Source of the DNA: Fibrobacter sp. UBA4373
GTDB taxonomy: Bacteria > Fibrobacterota > Fibrobacteria > Fibrobacterales > Fibrobacteraceae
Reading direction: 5' to 3'
NCBI GenBank assembly: GCA_002390045.1
Contig: DGSB01000050.1
Location: 1 to 32,290, forward strand
Length of the DNA: 32,290 nucleotides
Shown here: positions 24,272-32,135 of the stretch, in pieces
Layout: every line of letters begins with the position of its first letter
Position numbering within the stretch: the first letter of the stretch is position 1
Made by a program: the position numbers and the translations under genes
The notes under the pieces: model-generated
Databases searched by the model: none
What the model was told of the DNA's origin: nothing
Seen by the model: only the letters and a program-made list of their open reading frames with translations

Positions 24272-25632
24272 TAGTTGCCTCCCATGACGAGTTTAGCGAT
24301 AACGGCAGTCACCACCAAGTTCAACAGGGCAATGTTCAAAAGGATCTTCCAGCCGAGATGCATAATCTGGTCGTAGCGGAAACGCGGGAGCGTCCAACGG
24401 ACCCAAATCCAGATCCAGCAGAAGAACACCGTCTTGATCATCAAAACGAGGAACTGCACGGCGGCAGTACCGAGAGCGGTACCGATGCCATAAACCGGAA
24501 GGCCATTCACGATCGTCGATTCCGGATGGACAAAAAGTCCGGAGACAACCGCAAGGGCGATGAACACAGGGACAGCGATCCAAGCGATGATCTTGTAAAG
24601 GAGATATTCCTTGTTGATTTCATCCTTGTTCGAAGCTTTACCCTTGTTGAATTCGCGGAGCCAGCGGTAAACCATGTGAAGGAATGCGAGGGCGAGGAAG
24701 GCGCAGATGCCAAAAAGAACGGCAAGGACAGTGCCAAAGTTCGCCTGCACATCGGCAGTCGTCATGAACGGAATCGAATAGCCGCCAAGGAAGAGCGTTG
24801 CCATGAGAATACTGTTGATTCCCACATGGCCATATTCTCCCATGTAGAACATACCGAACTGCATTGCGCCATATTCCGTATGATAACCAGCGACAAGTTC
24901 CGGGTCGCCTTCCGAAACGTCGAACGGAGGACGTCCTGTTTCGGCAATCGCAGCCAGAAGGAAGCAGAAGAACGCCACCGGCTGGACGAAAATGCCCCAG
25001 ACGTGAGTTTCCTGCCAGTTCACAATTCCTTCGACATTGAACGTGCCTGCAAGCAGGACCATGCCCATCATCGAAAGGCCAAGGCAAACTTCATAACTGA
25101 TGCTCGTAGCCGTTGCACGGAGAGCGCCCAGGAGCGGGAACTTCGACTTGGAAGCCCAACCCGAAAGCACCGTACCAAAAACCGAGAGCGAAGAAAGACC
25201 GAACATAAGCAGAATGCCGATGTCCGTATCCACGTTCGCAGCCGGAATGTGCACCACCGTATCGCCGAACGTAAAGTTCAAGGACGCAAAATACGGAAGA
25301 ACACACGGCGTGAGCAGAGTCAGTCCAAACGGGATGGCCGGAGCGAGCGAGAAGAGAACCTTATGAACACTCTTCGGTTCATAAATTTCCTTGAAGAAGA
25401 GCTTCAAGCCGTCGCAGCAGTTTTGGACCCAACCAAAGGCGCGGATCTTTCCGAAGAACGGAATCTTGATGTAGGAGCGGTTCGGGCCTTGACGGTCCTG
25501 AATGAAACCTGCACCACGGCGTTCCATCGGAATCAAGAGAAGAATGAAGAGCACTGGGATGAAAGCGAGCGCGAGCTTCGCAATCGTCAGAAGCCATTCA
25601 ATCCAAGTTTTGGATTCAATTAATTCCATCAT
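24271..25632 (-). CDS. nuoH: NADH-quinone oxidoreductase subunit H with ~100-residue insertion
   Basis: The 453-residue membrane subunit forms the quinone channel with NuoB and NuoD. Family landmarks are PMERRGAGFIQDRQGPNR (35-52), DGLKLFFKE (74-82), AETGRPPFDVSEGDPELVAGYHTEYGAM (230-257) and the final VRWTLPRFRYDQIMHLGWK (411-429). E. coli NuoH is about 325 residues. Here an extra stretch at about 290-388 lies between FLGGYSIPF and the last helices, adding two hydrophobic helices (about 300-322 and 345-367) and a charged loop (323-344, KGKASNKDEINKEY). Two adjacent ATGs are possible; the first (25632) overlaps the nuoG stop. Confidence 0.95.
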   Translation of the reverse strand: MMELIESKTWIEWLLTIAKLALAFIPVLFILLLIPMERRGAGFIQDRQGPNRSYIKIPFFGKIRAFGWVQNCCDGLKLFFKEIYEPKSVHKVLFSLAPAIPFGLTLLTPCVLPYFASLNFTFGDTVVHIPAANVDTDIGILLMFGLSSLSVFGTVLSGWASKSKFPLLGALRATATSISYEVCLGLSMMGMVLLAGTFNVEGIVNWQETHVWGIFVQPVAFFCFLLAAIAETGRPPFDVSEGDPELVAGYHTEYGAMQFGMFYMGEYGHVGINSILMATLFLGGYSIPFMTTADVQANFGTVLAVLFGICAFLALAFLHMVYRWLREFNKGKASNKDEINKEYLLYKIIAWIAVPVFIALAVVSGLFVHPESTIVNGLPVYGIGTALGTAAVQFLVLMIKTVFFCWIWIWVRWTLPRFRYDQIMHLGWKILLNIALLNLVVTAVIAKLVMGGN

Positions 25633-27236
25633 ACGGCAGCATCTCCATCGAGCAATTCGCCCGTGCTATGAATGGCATCCAAAGAGAACTTCGCAAGCTT
25701 CGGAGCGAATTCGCCCGCCTTTTTGAAGGCGATAGCCGCGCTCGTTACATCTTCACCGGCAAGGGCGAAGAGAACAGAGAACAGCGGAGCAAGTTCTGCA
25801 TCCGGAGAAGTCGGAGCCGCATTCAGCTTTTGAAGGATCGAATTCACGTTCACCATGGATCCGCTTACTTCGGACCAGTGGTTGACGCCGTAAACCGTCG
25901 AAGACTTCTTTGCCGTTTCATCGTTCTTTGCAGAAATCGAAATGCGGTTCGGAATGACTTCAAGAGACTTTGCCTTCGAAGCGTCGCTACCCCACAGGTC
26001 TGCGGAAAGCGAAACCAGCGTCTTGAATTCAGAAGCGCGCTTGGCGAGGTCTTCTGCCGTCTGGGTAAAGCCAAACAGGGCGAAGCCTGCACGGTTTGCC
26101 ACCGGGTCACCACTCTTCGAAAGTCCGTCCGGAGTTCCTACCGGAGCGAAGGTTCCGACAAAGACTTCGGCGCGAGCCCCGAGCTTGTTCACAAGCGTCT
26201 TGAGGGCCGCAGCGTCTTCGTTCGTTGCACTTCCACCGAGGACGAATGCGATCTTGCCTTCGCCTTCGAGAACCTTCTTCAAGGCGTTCAGGTTACCGAC
26301 CGGCAAACGGTCCTTGGTAAACTGCTGGAAAGCGAGACGGCTCGTATTCGAAATCCAGGTGCGGTTCACTTCCGGATTGCAGCGCGGCATCACGCGCCAG
26401 ATATATCCGTTGTTGTGATCGAGCCAGATGTTTGCGCCGAGGGAGTCATCCATGGAGATGGTCGCCGTGCGGGAAAGCATCCAGACACGCTGCTGGAAGC
26501 GGAAATACTTCGCAGTCATTGCACCGGTCGGGCAAACGTCCGTGACGCAAAGGTCATATTCGTGATCGAGTTTGCGACCCGGGAATGTGGTGATGTAAGT
26601 CTTGTCGGCACGGAGTGCGAGCTGCAACTGTTCATCGCCAGCGACATCGCGCATAAAGCGGACGCAACGGTCACACTGTACGCAGCGTTCTTCATCGAGG
26701 AAGATACGCGGGCCAATGTCCACACGCTTACCGCCGCGGAGCTGACCCTTGGTGTCGTAGAACTGATGATCCGGATTGCCGTGGTAATTTTTTCCCACTT
26801 CCGGGAAGAGACGGCTCGTATCCTTGCCCGCTTCCACGTAATTTTCCTGAAGCGTGCATTCTCCCGCCTTATCGCAGATAGGGCAATCGAGCGGGTGGTT
26901 CAGCAGCATAAATTCAGAGACTGCTGCACGAGCGTTCTTCACGCGTTCGCTAGAACGCGGTGTCGAAATTTTCATGCCTTCCTTCACCGGGGTGAAGCAA
27001 GAGATGATCAAAGCCTTTCCGCGCGGGCCTTCCGTTTCCACCAAGCACTGGCGACAATTACCAGAAACCGGAAGATACGGATGGTAGCAAACGTGCGGAG
27101 TTTCAATGCCGACAGCTTTTAAAGCTTCGAGCAGGTTAGTATCGCCCGGCACTTCCACGTTCTGGCCATCGACCTCGATTGTGACTCGAGGACTCTTGGC
27201 CGTCGGAAGATGAGGCATGTTGTAATGATTGCTCAT
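25629..27236 (-). CDS. nuoG: NADH-quinone oxidoreductase subunit G, shortened
   Basis: The 535-residue peripheral-arm subunit carries iron-sulphur clusters between NuoF and NuoI. The [2Fe-2S] ligands are Cys50, 61, 64 and 80. N5 uses His114, Cys118, 121, 127 (HPLDCPICDKAGEC). N4 uses Cys185, 188, 191 and 235 (CVQCDRC, DVCPTGAM). The molybdopterin-oxidoreductase-like region that follows is much reduced: many NuoG proteins have 700-900 residues, whereas here only about 290 residues follow the 4Fe-4S domain, and they are Ala/Ser/Lys-rich and weakly conserved. No extra N7 cluster motif is visible. The start at 27236 follows the nuoF stop by four bases; its ribosome site is weak. Confidence 0.95.
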   Translation of the reverse strand: MSNHYNMPHLPTAKSPRVTIEVDGQNVEVPGDTNLLEALKAVGIETPHVCYHPYLPVSGNCRQCLVETEGPRGKALIISCFTPVKEGMKISTPRSSERVKNARAAVSEFMLLNHPLDCPICDKAGECTLQENYVEAGKDTSRLFPEVGKNYHGNPDHQFYDTKGQLRGGKRVDIGPRIFLDEERCVQCDRCVRFMRDVAGDEQLQLALRADKTYITTFPGRKLDHEYDLCVTDVCPTGAMTAKYFRFQQRVWMLSRTATISMDDSLGANIWLDHNNGYIWRVMPRCNPEVNRTWISNTSRLAFQQFTKDRLPVGNLNALKKVLEGEGKIAFVLGGSATNEDAAALKTLVNKLGARAEVFVGTFAPVGTPDGLSKSGDPVANRAGFALFGFTQTAEDLAKRASEFKTLVSLSADLWGSDASKAKSLEVIPNRISISAKNDETAKKSSTVYGVNHWSEVSGSMVNVNSILQKLNAAPTSPDAELAPLFSVLFALAGEDVTSAAIAFKKAGEFAPKLAKFSLDAIHSTGELLDGDAAV

Positions 27237-27240
27237 AAGA

Positions 27241-28551
27241 TTACCAGTAGGCTCCCAGACGAACGGTCGGTCTCAAGCGGGGTTCCGCATGATTCGGGTT
27301 CTTCGCGATATATTCTTCAAAGTCAGCACGATACTTTCTCGTGTAAACGTTCAGCGGACCACCGAGAGAAATCGACAGCGGACAAATCGTCGTGCCGGCG
27401 AAACCAGCGGAAATTCCCTGCAACAGTTCAATATCCCCATCGTGACCTTCGCCACGCATGATGGAATCGAGAACGCGCTTTGCAAAGCCTGTACCTTCTC
27501 GGCAAGGCGTGCACTGACCGCAAGATTCATGTGAATAGAAGTGACCGAGGACGTCCAAAATGTCGACCGCATTGTGCGTATCGTTAAAGACGATAATTGC
27601 ACCCGAACCGAACATGGTCTTTAAGGAAGCCATGCATTCGTAATCGAGCGTTGCATTTTCACATTCTTCGGGAAGGAGCGGCGGGCAAGAAGAACCACCC
27701 GGGATCACACCCTTCAAATTACCGATAATACCTTGACAGTATTCTTCGCTCGTGAGCATTTCCATGAGCGGCGTACCGAGAGGTGCTTCATAAAGACCCG
27801 GACGTTTCACGTCACCGGAAACGCAGAACACCTTTGTACCGTGAGCACGCGGAGTGCCCATCTTCGTGTATTCTTCTACCGGATGGGAGAAGATCCACGG
27901 AAGCGACATGATCGTTTCCACGTTGTTCACGCAGGTCGGAGAAGCCCAGGCGCCAGCGACAGCCGGGAAAGGCGGCTTCAAGCGCGGCTGGCCCTTTTGA
28001 CCTTCGAGCGAGTTAATCAAAGCGGTTTCTTCACCGCAAATGTAAGCGCCAGCGCCACGGTGCACAAAGATATCGAAGCTGAACTTCGTACCCATGATGT
28101 TTTCGCCGAGATAACCGGCGGCATAAGCTTCGTTCAAAGCCTTGTTCACGCTTTCGATGCACGGAAGGAATTCACCACGCGCATAGATGTAAGCTGTACG
28201 AGCGCCAAGAGCCCAGCCCGCAATGATCAAGCCTTCGATCAAACGGTGCGGATCTTCGAGAAGAAGGAAGTGATCCTTGTACGTACCGCCTTCGCCTTCA
28301 TCTGCGTTCACCACGATATACACGGGCTTGCCCGTGTTACGCGGAACGAAGCTCCACTTCATGCCGGTCGGGAAGCCCGCACCGCCACGTCCGCGGAGAC
28401 CGGCGCGCTGCACGCGATCGATCACTTCGAACTGGGACATTTCGAACAGAGACTTGGAAATGGTGGAATAGCCGCCGAGCTTCTTGTAAGCGTCGATGCT
28501 CTGAGCGTGCTTTCCAAAGTTTCCTGTGCAAACCTTCATTGAATCTTGCAT
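27241..28551 (-). CDS. nuoF: NADH-quinone oxidoreductase subunit F (NADH/FMN-binding)
   Basis: The 436-residue subunit oxidises NADH with FMN and passes electrons to cluster N3. Glycine-rich GRGGAGFPTGMKW (about 53-65) and NADEGEGGTYKDH (about 82-94) form the FMN/NADH site. CGEETALINSLEGQKGQPRLKPPFPA is the next landmark. The N3 ligands are in SCGQCTPCREG and TICPLS. Small departures from the common NADEGEPGTFKDR form (Gly for Pro, Tyr for Phe, His for Arg) are seen and may tune binding. Full length. It starts two bases after the nuoE stop. Confidence 0.96.
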   Translation of the reverse strand: MQDSMKVCTGNFGKHAQSIDAYKKLGGYSTISKSLFEMSQFEVIDRVQRAGLRGRGGAGFPTGMKWSFVPRNTGKPVYIVVNADEGEGGTYKDHFLLLEDPHRLIEGLIIAGWALGARTAYIYARGEFLPCIESVNKALNEAYAAGYLGENIMGTKFSFDIFVHRGAGAYICGEETALINSLEGQKGQPRLKPPFPAVAGAWASPTCVNNVETIMSLPWIFSHPVEEYTKMGTPRAHGTKVFCVSGDVKRPGLYEAPLGTPLMEMLTSEEYCQGIIGNLKGVIPGGSSCPPLLPEECENATLDYECMASLKTMFGSGAIIVFNDTHNAVDILDVLGHFYSHESCGQCTPCREGTGFAKRVLDSIMRGEGHDGDIELLQGISAGFAGTTICPLSISLGGPLNVYTRKYRADFEEYIAKNPNHAEPRLRPTVRLGAYW

Positions 28552-28553
28552 AG

Positions 28554-29654
28554 TTAACCCACCTTCTTTGCTGTTGCAGGAGCAGCTGCAGGGGCTTCAG
28601 GAGGAGGAGGGGGAGCAGCCTTCGCCTTGCAAACCTGGGAAGGTTTTGCCGTGCGAGTTCCGCTGACCGCGATCATGCGGTATTCATCCCCGATCTTACC
28701 TTCGGGATCCACGAACTGTTTGTCTTTGACACCCGGCTTACCCACTTCGGTCCAGGTTCCGTTCGTATTCTTTTCTACGGTAAGTTCCGTAAATTCCGGA
28801 GCGCCCTTCCATGTGAGAGTAGCGCCGTTAGCGTCCACCAGAGCGTTCACGCCCAAAACCGGGCAAGGCGGAGCGTAATCGGAAACCTGCGGCTTGGCCG
28901 TTGCGCCCGGAGCTCCCGGGTGACCGCCATGGCCCTTCACCATACCGCCGAGAACTTCGCGCGGAGGTTCTTTCGGATACTTGGCAGCACGGTCTCTGCA
29001 CCACTGGAGAATCTTGTCGAGACGTTCCGGGGTGAGGCATTCACCCGGCTTCAGCGTGAGTTCACCGTTATCCACATTCGTCGCAAAGTCGTCGTTCACG
29101 ATCATCGCCGGAGCATTACCGCAAGCGGCAAGGCATTCGACTTCGACGATCGTAAAGAGACCGTCCTTGGTCGTTTCACCCGGTTTCAAATCGAGCACTC
29201 GACGTGCATATTCAAGCATGCTTTCCGCACCGCGCAAATGGCAGCTGATGTTGTGGCAGAACTGCAAAAGGAATCTGCCCGTCGGAACGTGCTTGTACAT
29301 CGTATAGAACGTCGAAACACCGTAAGCGTGTGCCGCAGAGCATTTGCAAACGTCGGCAGCCCAACGGATTGCTTCGTGCGGAAGCCAGCCAATCGCATCC
29401 TGAGCAATCCAGAGAACTTCAAGAAGAGCACCCTGGGCAACCGGATAGCGGGAAAGCAAATCGGCAACACGGTTTTTCACTTCTGCCGTTTCGAGCAGCG
29501 GAGCGATTTCGCCCCAAGTCGGCTGTTTCTGAATCGGATTTGCATGGCCCAACTGGTCTGCCGGAGACGGAAGAACTTCAACTGGGGACGGACCCTTCGA
29601 ATAAGAAAGCGTGTTATTCGCAACGTCCTGAATTGCACCGGTAATATGACTCAT
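28554..29654 (-). CDS. nuoE: NADH-quinone oxidoreductase subunit E fused to a fibronectin III-like domain
   Basis: In this 366-residue protein, residues about 45-230 are the thioredoxin-like [2Fe-2S] subunit (cluster N1a) with ligands Cys133, Cys138, Cys174 and Cys178 (CHNISC and CLAACGNAPA). E. coli NuoE is 166 residues. Here the N-terminus has about 45 extra residues, and the C-terminus has a Gly/Pro-rich joint (235-265), a beta-rich stretch at 268-343 (ATLTWKGAPEFTELTVEK, GTWTEVG, GDEYRMIAVSG) that looks like a fibronectin III domain, and a Pro/Ala tail (347-366). I chose the start at 29654 because it forms an ATGA overlap with nuoD and has GGGAGAA upstream; the ATG at 29696 lies inside nuoD. 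Confidence 0.93.
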   Translation of the reverse strand: MSHITGAIQDVANNTLSYSKGPSPVEVLPSPADQLGHANPIQKQPTWGEIAPLLETAEVKNRVADLLSRYPVAQGALLEVLWIAQDAIGWLPHEAIRWAADVCKCSAAHAYGVSTFYTMYKHVPTGRFLLQFCHNISCHLRGAESMLEYARRVLDLKPGETTKDGLFTIVEVECLAACGNAPAMIVNDDFATNVDNGELTLKPGECLTPERLDKILQWCRDRAAKYPKEPPREVLGGMVKGHGGHPGAPGATAKPQVSDYAPPCPVLGVNALVDANGATLTWKGAPEFTELTVEKNTNGTWTEVGKPGVKDKQFVDPEGKIGDEYRMIAVSGTRTAKPSQVCKAKAAPPPPPEAPAAAPATAKKVG

Positions 29655-30844
29655 CTGTCCAATTCTCCCGCGATAATGTTGATACTCGAAAGGCAAGCGA
29701 TCGAGTCAGCGATCAGACCGCCTTCCACAAGTTCATGGAACGCAGCGAACTGCGTAAAGCAAGGCGGGCGAACCTTTACACGCCAAGGATGGCCCGAACC
29801 ATCCGAAACCAGCGTAAAGCCAAGTTCGCCGTTAGCCGTTTCGGTACCGCAGTAATATTCGCCTGCCGGAACGCGAATGCCTTCGAAGACACTCTTGAAG
29901 CGGCCAGCCAAAGCTTCCATATCTTGATAAACACGTTCATGCGACGGAACGCGAACGCGCGGATCTTCCACACTCACAGGGCCCGGAGCAAGACGCTTCA
30001 AGGCCTGGCGAATGATCTTCAGAGATTCTTCCGCTTCGGCAAGACGAACCATGAGGCGGTCAAAAACGTCGCCACGGGTTCCGGTCACCACGTTCCAGTC
30101 ATAAGTTTCATAATCCCAATAAGGTTCGTCCTTGCGAACGTCGCTTGCAACACCCGTTGCACGGAGGCACGGGCCGGTCCAGCCGTAGCTGATCGCCTTT
30201 TCCGGCGTCATGCAGCCGACGTTCACCGTACGATCGAGGAAGATACGGTTGCGGTCAAAGCAAGCATGCACATCGCGCAAGTTCTTTTCGACCGTTTTGC
30301 AAACAGCAAGCACATCTTCTTCAAAGCCTTCGTAAGTGTCGCGATAAAGTCCGCCGATACGGCCATAGCTGTTCGTGAGACGAGCGCCGGTCAACTTTTC
30401 CCAAATGCGCATCGTTTGTTCACGGGAATCGAACAAGTAGAAGAAGCCCGTCGTCGAACCCAAGTCCTGGGCTGCGGCAGCATCACAGATGAAATGGTCT
30501 GCGATACGGGAAAGTTCGTTCACGATGACGCGAATGACCTTCGCGCGTTCCGGGATTTCAATGCCGAGCATTTTTTCGACAGCACGGCAATAGGCAAAGT
30601 TGTTCATCATCGCGGAGCAGTAGTCCAAGCGATCGGTCAGCGGCAAGACCTGCTGCCAGGTTCCGCGTTCCGCAGTCTTTTCAAAACCGCGGTGCAAGTA
30701 TCCGATTTCGCCGACCGAGGCCGCGATATTTTCGCCATCCAGAGCCGTGATATAGCGCAAGCATCCGTGCGTCGCGCCATGCGACGGACCGATGTTCAAC
30801 ACCATCAAATTTTTTTCTTCGCCTTCAGGAGTCAAGACTTTCAT
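29651..30844 (-). CDS. nuoD: NADH-quinone oxidoreductase subunit D
   Basis: The 397-residue 49-kDa-type subunit forms the quinone-binding pocket with NuoB. Landmarks are NIGPSHGATHGCLRY (17-31, with the pocket His), VGEIGYLHRGFEK, LTDRLDYCSAMMNN, NELSRIADH, GRIGGLYRD and the C-terminal PCFTQFAAFHELVEGGLIADSIACLSSINIIAGELDR, where Asp-Arg ends the protein as usual. It is separate from nuoC, not fused as in E. coli. GGGAG precedes the ATG, which overlaps the nuoC stop (ATGA). The stop overlaps nuoE in the same way. Confidence 0.97.
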   Translation of the reverse strand: MKVLTPEGEEKNLMVLNIGPSHGATHGCLRYITALDGENIAASVGEIGYLHRGFEKTAERGTWQQVLPLTDRLDYCSAMMNNFAYCRAVEKMLGIEIPERAKVIRVIVNELSRIADHFICDAAAAQDLGSTTGFFYLFDSREQTMRIWEKLTGARLTNSYGRIGGLYRDTYEGFEEDVLAVCKTVEKNLRDVHACFDRNRIFLDRTVNVGCMTPEKAISYGWTGPCLRATGVASDVRKDEPYWDYETYDWNVVTGTRGDVFDRLMVRLAEAEESLKIIRQALKRLAPGPVSVEDPRVRVPSHERVYQDMEALAGRFKSVFEGIRVPAGEYYCGTETANGELGFTLVSDGSGHPWRVKVRPPCFTQFAAFHELVEGGLIADSIACLSSINIIAGELDR

Positions 30845-31494
30845 TTTTGAATACTCCCTTGCAGATATTCTTCATCTGACGGATTGATTTCGACCGGACG
30901 TTCGAGAATGCGATAGCCTTTTGCTTCGAGACGCTTTTCAAGCGCCGGATACAGGTAATCGTTCGTGGAGAGCCACTGGCGACGGTGTGCCGGGTAATCC
31001 TTGCGAAGCGGGTGGCCCACAAATTCCACATGGTTCAAAATACGGCGAAGGTCCGGATGACCTTCAAACACAATGCCGTACTGGTCGTAGACTTCGCGTT
31101 CCTGCCAGTTCGCAATGCAATAAAGATCCGAGATTGTCGGGATCTTTGCATCGGCTTCTTCGACAAGAACCTTCACCATCATGCGTTTTGCCGGTTCATA
31201 TACGCTTTTAAAAACGTATTCGACCGCAAAGCGCGGTCCGGCGTAATCCTTAAAACCTAAATAGTCAATGCCAACGATGTCGAGCAGCATGTCCAGACCG
31301 AGTTCGTCACGGATAGCTTGAACTGTCGCATGCAGTTTGCAACGGCAGACTTCCACCATCAGTTCCCACGAATTCTTTTCGGACCGGACAGCACCGAACT
31401 TTTCAAGAGTCTTGAGCGCGGTTTCTTCGAAAGCCTGACGAGCTTCCGGAGTCGCCACGATCGGCTCTCTCACATTGTCTAGAGATGTGGCCAT
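30841..31494 (-). CDS. nuoC: NADH-quinone oxidoreductase subunit C
   Basis: The 217-residue 30-kDa-type subunit of the peripheral arm carries no cofactor. The family signature is intact: ANWQEREVYDQYGIVFEGHPDLRRIL, followed by VGHPLRKDYPAH. The start at 31494 was chosen because it shares a base with the nuoB stop (TAATG) and has GGAGAA upstream. The frame is open six codons further, into nuoB. It is translationally coupled to both neighbours. Confidence 0.95.
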   Translation of the reverse strand: MATSLDNVREPIVATPEARQAFEETALKTLEKFGAVRSEKNSWELMVEVCRCKLHATVQAIRDELGLDMLLDIVGIDYLGFKDYAGPRFAVEYVFKSVYEPAKRMMVKVLVEEADAKIPTISDLYCIANWQEREVYDQYGIVFEGHPDLRRILNHVEFVGHPLRKDYPAHRRQWLSTNDYLYPALEKRLEAKGYRILERPVEINPSDEEYLQGSIQK

Positions 31495-32135
31495 TACGGG
31501 TTCTCCTTCCAAAATTCAGCTTTGCGGATAGCGGTATTCTTTAAGCATTCCGCCTTTTCCTTCAGCTCCTGCGCTTTTTCACGGGAATATTCCGCAAGAT
31601 CATGCTTTGCCTGCGCCGTCTTCGCCTGGAGCATTTCCCACTGTTCCTTCAAGCGTTCCTTGCGCTGCTTCATGTAGGATTCATCCGAAACTTTCTTCTG
31701 GATTTCGAACATTGCGTCGAAGAAAGCTTCCGGACGGCTCGGACAACCGCCGATATAGACGTCGACCGGGATAATGTGGTCAATGCCCGGGACTGTGCAG
31801 TAGCAATCGTAAACACCGCCAGACGTGGCGCATGCGCCCATGGCGATCACCCACTTCGGTTCCGAAAGCTGTTCGTAAATACGCTTCAGGATCGGAGCCT
31901 GCTTGTAGGTGATGGTCCCTTGGACGGCCAAAACGTCGGACTGACGCGGCGTAAAGCGGACGTATTCAGAGCCGATACGCGAAAGGTCGTACGGGCTGGT
32001 TTCTGTACTCATGAATTCAATAGCGCAACAAGCTGTTCCGTAAGGGAACGGCCACAGGGAATTTTTACGTCCCCAGTTGACTATGAAGTCAAGCTTCGTT
32101 GTGAAGAAATTGGCTTCTTGGGCTTCAACTGCCAT
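31494..32135 (-). CDS. nuoB: NADH-quinone oxidoreductase subunit B with charged helical tail
   Basis: The 213-residue subunit carries cluster N2, the last iron-sulphur centre before quinone. The ligands are the adjacent Cys36-Cys37 (GTACCAIEFM), Cys102 (GACATSGG) and Cys131 (GGCPSRPE). The core ends near residue 150. Residues 152-207 are a highly charged, Lys/Glu/Ala-rich segment (QRKERLKEQWEMLQAK...REKAQELKEKAE) that should form a long helix or coiled coil absent from E. coli NuoB. The ATG at 32135 has GAGG upstream; alternatives at 32159 and 32213 lack a ribosome site. It is the first nuo gene visible; nuoA is not directly upstream. Confidence 0.95.
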   Translation of the reverse strand: MAVEAQEANFFTTKLDFIVNWGRKNSLWPFPYGTACCAIEFMSTETSPYDLSRIGSEYVRFTPRQSDVLAVQGTITYKQAPILKRIYEQLSEPKWVIAMGACATSGGVYDCYCTVPGIDHIIPVDVYIGGCPSRPEAFFDAMFEIQKKVSDESYMKQRKERLKEQWEMLQAKTAQAKHDLAEYSREKAQELKEKAECLKNTAIRKAEFWKENP

